Below the pieces are notes generated by a model. That model saw only the letters and a list, made by a program, of their open reading frames with translations, was not told the origin of the DNA and searched no databases. Both the position numbers and the translations under genes were made by a program. Positions 26,701 through 34,397 of a DNA stretch of 64,000 bases are shown here, piece by piece (within the stretch, counting starts at the first letter, position 1; every line of letters starts with the position of its first letter). This stretch comes from a virus: the IMG/VR virus record IMGVR_UViG_3300042863_000830, positions 1-64,000 of that record. The stretch is one strand, 5' to 3'.

Positions 26701-28335
26701 TCTGATAAAACTTATAATGAAAAAAGGCAGAAATTTATTAGAAAAAAAATTGCCAAACTTGAAGATGATTTAAAAAATAAAAACTTTGAAAAAGAAGTAG
26801 TAGAAAAACCAAAGTACAAAGAGTCTAAAAAAACTAAAGAATTATATGAAAAATTAATTGATCTTGAAAAGAAAATTACTTTAGAAAGATATAAGGATAG
26901 ACAATCAAAGTTAAGTAAATGGGAAAAAGGTTGGGATAAAGCGCAAAGTGTTTTGGGTATTAGAAGAATAATTCAAACATCAATTGATGCTTCTATTTGG
27001 TTAAGACAATTGTCTAAAATTACCTTTAACCCACTTCATTGGGACGTTGCTTTAAAATTTTTAAATGCTAGTGGCAAATCTGCATTTAGTCAAAAAAATT
27101 ATGACAGATTAATGTATAATCTTAATCAGGCTCCTGAATATAAGGATTCTGTTGAAGATGGTATTAGATATAACGATATTAACAAAGAAAATGTAAATGA
27201 ACTTTTGCCAAAGAGTTTTATTTTCGAAATTCCTATTTTGAAAGAACCATTGCTTGTATCTCAAAGGTTAGCCGATGCTTCGCTAAACATAGCTAGATAT
27301 GAGCTTTATACGAAATTAACAAAAAATCTTTTAAGCAAGGGTATTACCAGAGAGTCAGATCCAAATGAATATAAAGAAATGGCAAAATATGTCATGAACA
27401 TGACTGGTAGTGGTAATATGTTAAAAGTTTTGGAAACAAAATCTGGAGAAAAAGTAGCTTCGTCTGTTTTTTATGGTGCTAGATTAATGGCTTCAAATAT
27501 AAACATGCTAAACCCTGTTTATTTTTTAAAAATGCCAAAAGAGGTGCAAAAAATGGCATTTCGAGATTTAGCAGCAAATACGTCTACAATACTTGCATTG
27601 GGTTTAGCAGCAGCAGCAGCAGGAGCTAAGATATCGTTTGATCCGGATGAGCCTGATTTTTTACAGCTTAGGTTTGGTAAAAAAGTATATGATATTACAT
27701 CTGGTCAAGCTGCATATATTAGAACTTTTTTAAGATTGGTAGAAGCGGGATATGCAAGGGCAGCAAAAAGTAAATTTGAGGCAAGCGAATCGGCATCATT
27801 TGCTTGGAATAGCACATTGAGATTTTTTAGAAACAAATTAGCTCCAAATAATTCATATGTTGTTAGCGCAATTGTTGGTAAAAATTCGATTGGTGAAGAT
27901 TTTGATCCAATGGAAATAGTTAAAATATACCCAATGTATGCAGATGATGCATATGAGGCGGCAAAAGAAGATGGTTTTATTTCTTTACTTACTGTATTGT
28001 TGCCAAATATAGTTGGATTGGGTTATTCTAGTTATTACAGAGAAAGCGCTTTAAAACCTATGGATGAAATAATAATGAGAGCTAAAAACTCTGACGAAAT
28101 GAATCCTGAATCAGTTAAAAAGAATATTACCAAAGATGAATTTAAGCAATTTGTAAAACTTAGAGATTCTTTGATTGAGGAAAAAATGAAAGAATTATAT
28201 GAAGAAGGTTACAATGATACTCCTTTAAAGGAATTGACTAATGAAGAAATTGCAAAAGCTATACTTTTAATAAAGCGTAAAGCAACAAAAGAAGCCAAAA
28301 GTGAATTAGAATTTGATAATGAAGATGAAGAATAA
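20704..28335 (+). CDS. giant polyvalent ejection-type protein with kinase-like and zincin domains
   Basis: 2543 residues, the largest gene here. The N-terminus has repeated DPLGIL motifs; about residues 205-400 are Ala/Gly-rich and hydrophobic (AFQTPGQLLSFIMGAYTAGT); about 615-675 carry three VxMPExNVAP-like repeats. Near 1176-1305 a kinase-fold pattern appears: IGAGSDRVVFDLG loop, VLKVAK lysine, FNYDLLWNDFKAKRNWGL and LHLDGG. Near 1386 IHEAGHIWVEW is a zincin HExxH, with NEALAMAIGD (about 1444) as a likely third ligand. Then charged coiled coils lead to a C-terminal domain (about 2075-2540) like the large polyvalent-protein-associated domain LPD38, with a hydrophobic Ala-rich helix. It likely enters the host with the DNA and acts on host proteins (inference). 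Confidence 0.7.
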   Translation: MAEEILNNDPLGILSKPKNDQDPLGILKKKESTPLGSSVTPLPSQDKFQQGLAMAKSPIASAVNKDTQKDNNWFAGMYNNLVKPISSLAGGTAYLAEAVLGGRPEAMVTRLASAREFQKSTESFFDKLRSEKSSKEYEQKQAKEFDVTPVQKENQMSREDALTLTMIDPEKLTPIQLKKYNEILVKNKGKEKPSSIFSGVDAKDVKSMAFQTPGQLLSFIMGAYTAGTTYIPQSISDASNEIYETDKGNKLNDGQKAAYIFTQAAAQYALEKVSLDLILKNTGLGKAAKQKIANEIVDKFVAKGVKATAEDVEKEAIRLASSMASKAKRIGIKAATGAAVEPGTEALQTGAAEGVKLLTNKISKTDVFNEEDIIANLGKNMINSAAMATGPGAIGGGFVGSFQNTKKAIREEIANEKDVNTIQSEINKQVEEGNITPEEAQAANITAKQYADIASKIPSTVTPQDKYKIIGGIEQREALNIKKQQAYEELTDLDPVFKKEKQDQIDLIQAKIDETNDYLEGIVSGKKPEYKEKRGMYFKVDSEGNETPINKETYDLATSIRDEDKVKEKQQFDQFVNRIVEGERMQTPEDLQFYENNKTEIEKALKTKAEETKPAVVMPEENVAPQVVEPSKGAAVIMPEGNIAAETTVVGAQQQGKAPSVIMPEANVAPEVAVKPTEVDKRQKQLERVERLNPDAGFPLFNVGQVHNDGNRYIVSNATDNRTNRNAEGVVVISKIIEPAQVDENGKMTKAATVETTIFDSKEDAQKALQDNYNKYKAIAEERLSKAQAEVKPTEAKPEVKSKLEAFKTKFAPQPKEVSISGAKGAETRKIKEEAGKVMPKDARGFALSWLANSGEKISSDSVNKLLGSFRASLNVGKTKKTQEASTRDYVDNQGQEIDTIADNIWDNLPEGLEDKISSSQIRDQLEMLISEYPTKKAAAAALVQYAGEDLSLDQQRAKYEEGKGIEEMKTIPIVDSRGEIEGGYQVPVSDDRTFIFSKDYETEVKTIPIEFEGGFVPFVEGEEDLPFAVEEPTTEEVAQMQDIVKDYIDDGTTSLTEIKKAIAKELGYNTKKLRQTIDDAFNKYTATKKAAPAEVTSGVIGRIGNALKKMFGKDAQKPFIAKDSKALEAKLNDIKDDVRFQIEAGFRGTNDMPVAYRYDTDKVARERFDIPKLKQIGAGSDRVVFDLGDGKVLKVAKTPRGLEQNIHEGDYYLSGSIIPEVFERGLNYVVVEKIEPPLKATKGSDKLNDLLNKIQKFSQKDFDNHVPELQEVIEEYEMSDIFNYDLLWNDFKAKRNWGLKDGQPLHLDGGSFGGLQMLDKFKGQKPLSDPEFRDIYNKSKKAKIENKDVDKFTKFMATPDADILGFTYKNKMYLNGEKLNPNTPIHEAGHIWVEWTKTNDPKIYAKGMQLVEGSPYLAKAKESKFYQQQTENMNDAEKAEYFKNEALAMAIGDKGAQFVVESKKESFKDWLKALWTKIKSLTGFKDLTDQEFQDLTFEEFSKMAVKEILGVENDLDQFQAARSIKKKKEFVKNKIRGEANKRAIDDFEIDDMVKLIKADYDLQTFKNIKDAVQKRSAEEVLPSQPRKIGERRGERRRVEPRIEGQAVAGEGKTTQAEDFEEISEEIENVGLDNEDVDYLGITNKELNQLRESLGLPEYTGTEIETHEMLREIAAKMIKKKASIENLYKKIRNGQPLKNYEVAFMAEYRAALDLELKNNPSKELLEKVKEFVDNSQTAGSLSGKSLQSFQIVKKINEANTLSNFLLSRQEDKGFALTDKMISVETSKFEKVQKAKEDLEISIEQDIEKQLSYEAKKEPKKTKEEYAKERKEALEAAREAIKKVNRGDYGLFAVPTFGVPQLYAAAPHINKYARSLFSEGVSKLDDIVTEIQKEFSSIIDGLTKRDVIDVIAGKYNTQKRTENTINAGLRLLKREADLLGQLELARKGEEEAKTEKELATKSRRIVELERKIKEVRELNRSKEVAEEGVSEQSPSIGKDDSDKTYNEKRQKFIRKKIAKLEDDLKNKNFEKEVVEKPKYKESKKTKELYEKLIDLEKKITLERYKDRQSKLSKWEKGWDKAQSVLGIRRIIQTSIDASIWLRQLSKITFNPLHWDVALKFLNASGKSAFSQKNYDRLMYNLNQAPEYKDSVEDGIRYNDINKENVNELLPKSFIFEIPILKEPLLVSQRLADASLNIARYELYTKLTKNLLSKGITRESDPNEYKEMAKYVMNMTGSGNMLKVLETKSGEKVASSVFYGARLMASNINMLNPVYFLKMPKEVQKMAFRDLAANTSTILALGLAAAAAGAKISFDPDEPDFLQLRFGKKVYDITSGQAAYIRTFLRLVEAGYARAAKSKFEASESASFAWNSTLRFFRNKLAPNNSYVVSAIVGKNSIGEDFDPMEIVKIYPMYADDAYEAAKEDGFISLLTVLLPNIVGLGYSSYYRESALKPMDEIIMRAKNSDEMNPESVKKNITKDEFKQFVKLRDSLIEEKMKELYEEGYNDTPLKELTNEEIAKAILLIKRKATKEAKSELEFDNEDEE

Positions 28336-28343
28336 TATCTTTG
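28312..28343 (+). promoter_or_regulatory. consensus promoter TTTG-N20-TATCTTTG upstream of terminase
   Basis: -33 TTTG at 28312-28315, a 20-base spacer and -7 TATCTTTG at 28336-28343; predicted transcription start about 28350, with the ATG at 28366. The -33 part lies in the end of the giant gene. It would start the terminase and glycan gene transcript. Confidence 0.7.
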
Positions 28344-28365
28344 TTACAACTAAAACTAACTTATA

Positions 28366-28677
28366 ATGGAAACATTAGAAGAATTAAGACAAAAGGTAGC
28401 CCTATATGAACAAAACGGGGCTGCCAAGTTGTTTTACGCTTTAAATAGAAAGGCAAACGAAATGGCTGATTTGCTTAACAAAACCAACTTGTCCCATTTG
28501 CTTTTAGAAGATCCAAAAGACAAGACTTTTGAAAGATTAAAAGCTATTTGGAATGATAGCTCTGCTTTGTCAACGGCAATTAAGGATCTAGGTATATCTG
28601 CTGGTGTTACTGGCGATGAGCAAAAGGATGTAGTCAAAAAGCCATTTGTAGAAAGTATAGCTGAATCTAGAAGATAA
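28366..28677 (+). CDS. putative small terminase subunit
   Basis: 103 residues, helical (LRQKVALYEQNGAAKLFYAL, NRKANEMADLLNKTNL). No motif proves function, but the gene lies immediately upstream of and overlaps by one base (TAATG) the large terminase gene, where the DNA-recognising small subunit is usually encoded. Length is in the usual range. Assignment rests on position. Confidence 0.5.
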   Translation: METLEELRQKVALYEQNGAAKLFYALNRKANEMADLLNKTNLSHLLLEDPKDKTFERLKAIWNDSSALSTAIKDLGISAGVTGDEQKDVVKKPFVESIAESRR

Positions 28678-30725
28678 TGGCTGAAGTAATAAGTATATAC
28701 GGAACCAACATTACCCTACCTGAATGTGATACTGAAATAGAAGATTGGGGTGAATCTAATCCTGCCGAGCAGTATTGGAGAAGAAAAGAACTGCCTAATA
28801 TTTTTCAGGCAGTAGAATACGATAAGGAGGGCAACGCTTTGCTTGATGCACAACAGGCAGCTTTTGCCACAAGAGAAGTAGATAGATGCAAGAAAGGGTT
28901 TTGGTTTTACAACAATGGTAAAGCCACATATATTACAGGTAAGCATTATTTTTACCTTCAATGGTGGAAGCTAGAGGATGATATCTATGGTGATTTCAGG
29001 GATGCGGATAAAAGATACTTTTTATTTTTAGACCATTGGGAAAAGACGCCGTGGTGTTTAGGTGTTGTCAGGGGTAAGAAACGCCGTGAGGGTGCGACCT
29101 CCCAAGCGACATCAAATATAATTTACGAGTGTATTTTCTATAAGAACAGCTTTTGCGGTTTGACGAGTAAAACGCAGATAGATGCCAAGGCAGCCTTTAC
29201 CAACATGATTTCATTTGGTTACAGACAGCTCCCGGTATTCCTAAAGCCCAAGCAATTAAACAATAAGGACAGTGTAAGCGAACTTGTGTTTGCCCATAAG
29301 TCAGTAGACATTAGAGGCACAAAAGGCAATGCAATAGATAATGATACCGGACATAGGTCTAGAATTGATTATCGTGCGCCTTCCTTGAACTCTTATGACT
29401 CTGGTCGTCTTAGTCGTGGTTTATTTGATGAAGGCGGAAAATGGGCAAAAGAAACGCCATTCTCGACATTCTTATCCATTGTAAGTAAAACATTGGTAAA
29501 AGGTGCCAAGAGAGTAGGATTTATTGAATGTCCATCAACCTCGAATAGTATGACTAGCGGGGGTGAGGAGTTCAAGATAGTATGGGATGCTGCCGATCAT
29601 TTGAAATATCCCAAGACGCCAAATCGTTTGGTTAAATATTTCTCGCCCGCGTATGATGGTTATCTGGGCTTTATTGATCGATATGGCATGAGTGTAATCG
29701 GGCCACCAACAGAAGAACAATATAAATATTTAGTTGATAATTACGTTGGTGCAGGCGATTTGAATGAAGAAGATGTTAGGTTGGGAGCTAAAGAATACTT
29801 ATTAGCCAAGCGTAAGCAATTAGAAGCCGTTCAGTTAGAGGAGGAGATAAGAATGAATCCTTTTGATGAAAGGGAGATGTTCATGCTTAGAAATACCAAT
29901 TGCCATTTTGATGCGGTATTGCTTAACGACCTTTATGAAATAGCCAAAATTAATGAGAAAGAAGTGCTTGAATATGGTAATTGGACTTGGAAAGACGGAG
30001 TGCCATTTACAGAAGCAGTATGGGAAACGACTAGCAAAGAAGCAGCAAGATGGACTAGAGCTAAGAATTTTAAGATAACAAAAGGCGAAACATACACAAG
30101 AAGGGGTAATTTATTTTTACCTAAAAATTCAGTGCAGTTTATAATGGGATGCGATCCATTCCAAAACTCAGTGGTTGAACATGGAGAGGGTTCAAAGGCA
30201 ACTAGCTTAGTTTTGAATAGATATGATATAGGCATAAACGATCCGGTTTATAATATGATGTTTGTTTCCAAGTATCACGCAAGACCTAAGATGGTAGAGC
30301 TTTTCCATATGGATATGGTACTGCAATGCTTTGCTTATGGAGGCCAAATGCTAATAGAGGCGAAAATGGATGGCGGATTGCGAAAGTTTTTTGTTGACAA
30401 TTATTGCGAAGCGTTTCTGATAAGATTGCCAGAAAAATCAAATTACGGGGTAGACCCTAATGCGGACAATAAAGCCCTAATGGTGAACCTTTGGGAACAA
30501 TACATTTTAACGCATGGTAAGGAAGGAAAGATAATATACCCAGAATTAATAGACGATAAATATGATGGATTGATTAAGTTTAATGTAAACGAAACAGAGG
30601 TATCTGACTTAGTAATGGGAGGCGGATGGACTTTATTTGCAGATTATTATAAAAGAGCAAACTTTAAAAAACCGGAAGCCAAATTCAAACTGACTGACTT
30701 TTTCCCACAAACTAAACTAGCGTAA
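28677..30725 (+). CDS. terL: terminase large subunit
   Basis: 682 residues. A P-loop-like VVRGKKRREGATS (about residues 130-142) and SRGLFDEGGKW (about 245-255), giving Walker B acidic residues, form the ATPase; MGCDPFQN (about 490) starts the RNase H-like nuclease, with further acidic residues in MLIEAKMDGG. The protein translocates DNA into procapsids through the portal and cuts it. The size and TGKHYFYLQWWKLED region are typical of large Bacteroidota/crAss-like terminases. Its stop overlaps the start of the first glycosyltransferase by one base. Confidence 0.88.
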   Translation: MAEVISIYGTNITLPECDTEIEDWGESNPAEQYWRRKELPNIFQAVEYDKEGNALLDAQQAAFATREVDRCKKGFWFYNNGKATYITGKHYFYLQWWKLEDDIYGDFRDADKRYFLFLDHWEKTPWCLGVVRGKKRREGATSQATSNIIYECIFYKNSFCGLTSKTQIDAKAAFTNMISFGYRQLPVFLKPKQLNNKDSVSELVFAHKSVDIRGTKGNAIDNDTGHRSRIDYRAPSLNSYDSGRLSRGLFDEGGKWAKETPFSTFLSIVSKTLVKGAKRVGFIECPSTSNSMTSGGEEFKIVWDAADHLKYPKTPNRLVKYFSPAYDGYLGFIDRYGMSVIGPPTEEQYKYLVDNYVGAGDLNEEDVRLGAKEYLLAKRKQLEAVQLEEEIRMNPFDEREMFMLRNTNCHFDAVLLNDLYEIAKINEKEVLEYGNWTWKDGVPFTEAVWETTSKEAARWTRAKNFKITKGETYTRRGNLFLPKNSVQFIMGCDPFQNSVVEHGEGSKATSLVLNRYDIGINDPVYNMMFVSKYHARPKMVELFHMDMVLQCFAYGGQMLIEAKMDGGLRKFFVDNYCEAFLIRLPEKSNYGVDPNADNKALMVNLWEQYILTHGKEGKIIYPELIDDKYDGLIKFNVNETEVSDLVMGGGWTLFADYYKRANFKKPEAKFKLTDFFPQTKLA

Positions 30726-31345
30726 TGTCTTGGACTAACTTTTTTACTAAAATATTTGTCATAAACTTGCCGGAAAGAACAGATAGACTAATAGAGATTG
30801 CAGAACAACTTTACAAATGGAATATCCCATACGAATTGATTAATGCCACAAAGCATGAAAATGGAGCAGAAGGCTTGCGCATTACAGTAGAGAACATATT
30901 TAGAGAAGCGATAAAGAACGAATGGGAGTCAGTCTTGATATTTGAAGATGACGCTATGTTTGTTGATTCTTGTGGTAACCCTAACGATACAATGAATGAA
31001 GTTGTAAAGCAATTGCCTCTTACATGGGATATCCTTTATCTTGGGGCGCAATGTACTACGGGGTTTAAATTAAGAGCATCACCTAACCTTTTATTAGTAG
31101 AAAACGCATATGCCACCCATGCTTGGGCAATATCATTACATGGGATGAAGGAGATATTGATGGCAGTTTTAGAAGCTCCAATAGACAATTGCATTGTAAA
31201 TAAGATACAATGCCATGGCACAACTTACATTACTTATCCACTTTTATGCACTCAAAGGCCGGGCGTATCAGATATAGGCAATACCTTTATTGACTGGCAG
31301 CCATTTATAGAACAAAGATATTATCAAAAACTAGGAAATTTATGA
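30725..31345 (+). CDS. glycosyltransferase family 25-like
   Basis: 206 residues. FVINLPERTDRLIEIAEQLY at the N-terminus, LINATKHENG, and VLIFEDDAMFV with the catalytic EDD-type acidic cluster define the GT25/LPS-glycosyltransferase pattern, as does the later AYATHAWAISLHGMKEIL. These GT-A enzymes transfer hexoses onto glycans or hydroxylysine/serine-like acceptors. It starts one base inside terL and ends four bases into the next gene, so it is part of the terminase transcript. Confidence 0.8.
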   Translation: MSWTNFFTKIFVINLPERTDRLIEIAEQLYKWNIPYELINATKHENGAEGLRITVENIFREAIKNEWESVLIFEDDAMFVDSCGNPNDTMNEVVKQLPLTWDILYLGAQCTTGFKLRASPNLLLVENAYATHAWAISLHGMKEILMAVLEAPIDNCIVNKIQCHGTTYITYPLLCTQRPGVSDIGNTFIDWQPFIEQRYYQKLGNL

Positions 31346-32037
31346 GAGAAATTTGTATATGTATACCAACTTGGAATAGGGTAGAAATGACATTGAAAAG
31401 TTTTAGTAAGGTATATGACGATCCTCGTGTTAAAAACATTGTAATAGTGGACGACATGAGTGATTTGCCTATTTATAACCAATTAAAGCAAGAATGTGAT
31501 AAGCTAAAAAAGGTTAAACTATTTAGAAACCTAAGCAACAGAGATTGTTATGCAAACAAGTATGTGGCTATAAGCCTATCAACAACAGACTATTGTATCA
31601 TACTTGATTCTGACAATGAAATAGACACAGACTATTTGGACAAGATATATGAGCAAGAATGGGATAAAGACACGGTATTGGCACCAGATTGGGCTATGCC
31701 AATGTTTAATTACACAGAATACGCTAACCTAATTGTAACCAAAGACAACTTACCGGAATATATAGACAAGTCAATGTTTGAAACTTGCTTGAATTGCATG
31801 AACTATTTTGTAAATAAAAATTCTTATTGTGAAGTATGGGATGCGGAAATAGATCCGGTAACCAGCGATAGCTTATTTCAGAATTACAATTGGCTAATGT
31901 CAGGTCGAATTATCCATATAGTTGAAGGGTTAAGATACAATCATTTAGTCCACAATCAATCGCATTATATAAATAATGTGCAAAGAACAGGAGATTTTAG
32001 AGAAAAATTAATAGAAAAAATTAGGGAATTAAATTAA
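31342..32037 (+). CDS. glycosyltransferase family 2-like
   Basis: 231 residues. ICICIPTWNRVEMTLKSF, then NIVIVDDMSD and CIILDSDNEIDTDYLDKIY, is the GT2 GT-A fold with its DxD metal site (DSD). Soluble, no membrane anchor, which fits a cytoplasmic enzyme acting on a protein or nucleotide-linked glycan. The substrate cannot be told. Four-base overlap with the preceding gene. Confidence 0.85.
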   Translation: MREICICIPTWNRVEMTLKSFSKVYDDPRVKNIVIVDDMSDLPIYNQLKQECDKLKKVKLFRNLSNRDCYANKYVAISLSTTDYCIILDSDNEIDTDYLDKIYEQEWDKDTVLAPDWAMPMFNYTEYANLIVTKDNLPEYIDKSMFETCLNCMNYFVNKNSYCEVWDAEIDPVTSDSLFQNYNWLMSGRIIHIVEGLRYNHLVHNQSHYINNVQRTGDFREKLIEKIRELN

Positions 32038-32057
32038 ATTAATTAACTTTATCCCCT

Positions 32058-32795
32058 ATGGTAACCTTCAACAACGCGGGAAGAATGGGCAACTGGCTTT
32101 TTGAGTGTGCTACGGCTATGGCCTATGCGTTACGGCATGACTTAAATTTTACCGTTCCAAACGAAACTAGCAACCCAAAATGGAACCCCATCTATTGCTC
32201 GCATTTAATTAATGATAGCTATAATCCCGGACTTGAAAAAGTTCACTTATGGGAAACAAAACATTCTTACGAAGAATTACCATACGATTCATCATGGAAA
32301 GATAAGAATATAATAATTGAAGGGTACAGACAAACAGCTAAATACTTTGACAACTATCGTAATGAAATACTTTACTTGTTAAATTTTCCATATAAAAAAA
32401 TGGATGGCTATGTTTCTATCCATGTAAGACGAGGCGATTATGTAACATTAAGAGATAAACATCCGGAGGTAACAATAGAATGGTATGAAAAGGCAATGGC
32501 TATGTTCCCTAACTATAAGTTTAAATTCTTTTCAGATGACATTAGTTGGTGTATGGAAACATTTGCGCATAGAAGCGATTGTGAATATTCTGGAAATACA
32601 GACGAGCAATCCGATCTTGTAGAAATGAGCTGGTGTGAGCATCAAGTATGTTCTCCATCTACATTCTCTTGGTGGGGTGCGTATTTAAATAAAAATGAAG
32701 ATAAAAAAGTAATCTTTCCGCAGTTTTGGTTTAGTGAAGGATGGTGCGGATTAGACACTAGCGATATTGTTAAACCTGAATGGATAAAATTATGA
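32058..32795 (+). CDS. GT11-type alpha-1,2-fucosyltransferase-like
   Basis: 245 residues. NAGRMGNWLFECATAMAYAL corresponds to the GGLGNQLFQ-type motif, IHVRRGDYV (about residue 121) is the GDP-sugar binding motif shared by alpha-1,2/1,6-fucosyltransferases, and CSPSTFSWWGAYLN is the third GT11 motif. Donor expected: GDP-L-fucose or the closely related GDP-L-galactose, which the epimerase encoded two genes later could produce. It overlaps the methyltransferase gene by 16 bases. Confidence 0.85.
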   Translation: MVTFNNAGRMGNWLFECATAMAYALRHDLNFTVPNETSNPKWNPIYCSHLINDSYNPGLEKVHLWETKHSYEELPYDSSWKDKNIIIEGYRQTAKYFDNYRNEILYLLNFPYKKMDGYVSIHVRRGDYVTLRDKHPEVTIEWYEKAMAMFPNYKFKFFSDDISWCMETFAHRSDCEYSGNTDEQSDLVEMSWCEHQVCSPSTFSWWGAYLNKNEDKKVIFPQFWFSEGWCGLDTSDIVKPEWIKL

Positions 32796-33382
32796 ATGAT
32801 TTAATTATGTTTGATTTTCAGCATTTCTATCAAAGAATTGCAAAAGAGTTACCCAACAACGCACGACTAGCAGAAGTCGGTATTGCAAATGGCGATAGTG
32901 TTATATATCTAGCACAAGAATTAAAAAACTTGGGTAAAGATTTTAAAATTTATGCAATAGATAATATGGGCTACGGTGGTTTTTTCCAAATGAAAACCAT
33001 ATACGAAAACATTATAAAAAGCGGTTTGGGTGATTATATAGAAGTAATGCCTTACCCAAGTTTAGAGTGTGCTAAAATGTTTAATGATGGTTTTTTAGAT
33101 TTTGTTTATATTGATTCATCACACACATACAAAGAAACAAAGCAAGAAGTAATTGAATGGTATAATAAAGTAAAAGATGAGGGCGTACTAGCAGGCCATG
33201 ATTTTAATGCAGATGAAGTAAATAGAGCAGTAAGTCAAATTGTGCCAAAAATATTTATCAGATCAGATATTGCAGATAGAGAATTTGAGGCAGAAAAAGT
33301 TTTACATTCAGAAGAAACTGCTAACGGATGGGGATTATGGTGGTTTAAAAAACAATGGTATTTAAAACTAAATAAATTTTAA
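32780..33382 (+). CDS. class I methyltransferase (Methyltransf_24-like)
   Basis: 200 residues. RLAEVGIANGDSVIYLAQEL is the SAM-binding motif I, YAIDNM follows at motif II, and FVYIDSSHTYKETKQEVIEW with GVLAGHDF is characteristic of the Methyltransf_24 group found in sugar- and cephalosporin-type methyltransferases. It probably methylates a sugar hydroxyl in the glycan built by this cluster. An alternative ATG four codons downstream (32792) would leave only a four-base overlap and may be the true start. Confidence 0.75.
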   Translation: MDKIMNDLIMFDFQHFYQRIAKELPNNARLAEVGIANGDSVIYLAQELKNLGKDFKIYAIDNMGYGGFFQMKTIYENIIKSGLGDYIEVMPYPSLECAKMFNDGFLDFVYIDSSHTYKETKQEVIEWYNKVKDEGVLAGHDFNADEVNRAVSQIVPKIFIRSDIADREFEAEKVLHSEETANGWGLWWFKKQWYLKLNKF

Positions 33383-33383
33383 T

Positions 33384-34397
33384 ATGAAAACAGCTTGCGT
33401 ATTAGGCGGTCATGGAATGATTGGGATGCAATTAGTAAAAAGATTAAAAAGCGAAGGTTATTGGGTAAGATCAGTAGATGTCAAACAGCCTGAATTTTCA
33501 AAGTCTGAAGCAGATGAAGCATTTATTTTAGATTTGCGTAATCCATCAAGTGTATCAAAGGCTTTATGGAACCCCCAACAAACAACATGGCATGATAACG
33601 TTAATGCATTTGATGAAGTGTATCAATTAGCTGCCGATATGGGGGGCGCTTTGTATGTATTTACAGGCGTTAATGATGCAGATATTATTTATGATTCAAC
33701 AATGATTAATTTAAATGTGGCAAAGGCTGCGTCAGAATGTGGAGTTAAGAAATTATTCTTTTCATCAAGTGCTTGTGCTTATAGCGAAAGACTACAAGAG
33801 TCATTAGATAGCGCATCATTAAAAGAAGATTCAGCTTGGGATGGCAAGCCAGATAGTGTGTACGGCATTGAGAAGCTACTATCAGAACAGATTTATGATT
33901 CTTTCAGAAGAAACAAAGGGTTAGATGTAAGAATTGGTCGTTTCCATAACATATTTTCTCCTGAATGTACTTACAAGGACGGCAGAGAAAAAGCTCCAGC
34001 AGCAGTGTGTAGAAAGGTAGCAGAAGCAACAGATGGTGGAGAAATTGAAATATTTGGTGATGGTTTACAACAGCGTAGTTTTTTATTTATTGACGAGTGT
34101 TTAGATGGTATAAAAGCATTGATGCAATCGGATTATGTTTATCCTGTTAATATTGGCTCAGATGAAATGATATCAATTAATGACTTGGCTAAAATGGTTA
34201 TTAAAATTTCAGGCAAAACTTTAACAATTAATAATGTTGAATCAAACGCATTAGGTGTTAGAGGTAGAAATTCAAACAATGAGTTGGTAGAAAAGGTAAC
34301 AGGTTGGCGTCCAACAAAGCCACTTGAGGAAGGCATGGTTAAATTATATAATTGGATTGAATTAGAAGTTAATAAACATAAAAGCAAAAGTATATGA
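33384..34397 (+). CDS. GDP-mannose 3,5-epimerase
   Basis: 337 residues, an extended short-chain dehydrogenase. GGHGMIGMQL gives the NAD-binding GxxGxxG; VYQLAADMGG, FFSSSACAYSE (with the catalytic Cys of plant GME), YGIEKLLSEQIY (the Tyr-x-x-x-Lys pair), YKDGREKAPAAVCRK (second catalytic Lys), RSFLFIDECLDG and VNIGSDEMISINDLAKM follow plant GME in order, as does GVRGRNSNN near the C-terminus. GME converts GDP-D-mannose to GDP-L-galactose and GDP-L-gulose. Motif agreement is very strong. It would supply a rare donor to the neighbouring glycosyltransferases. Confidence 0.9.
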   Translation: MKTACVLGGHGMIGMQLVKRLKSEGYWVRSVDVKQPEFSKSEADEAFILDLRNPSSVSKALWNPQQTTWHDNVNAFDEVYQLAADMGGALYVFTGVNDADIIYDSTMINLNVAKAASECGVKKLFFSSSACAYSERLQESLDSASLKEDSAWDGKPDSVYGIEKLLSEQIYDSFRRNKGLDVRIGRFHNIFSPECTYKDGREKAPAAVCRKVAEATDGGEIEIFGDGLQQRSFLFIDECLDGIKALMQSDYVYPVNIGSDEMISINDLAKMVIKISGKTLTINNVESNALGVRGRNSNNELVEKVTGWRPTKPLEEGMVKLYNWIELEVNKHKSKSI

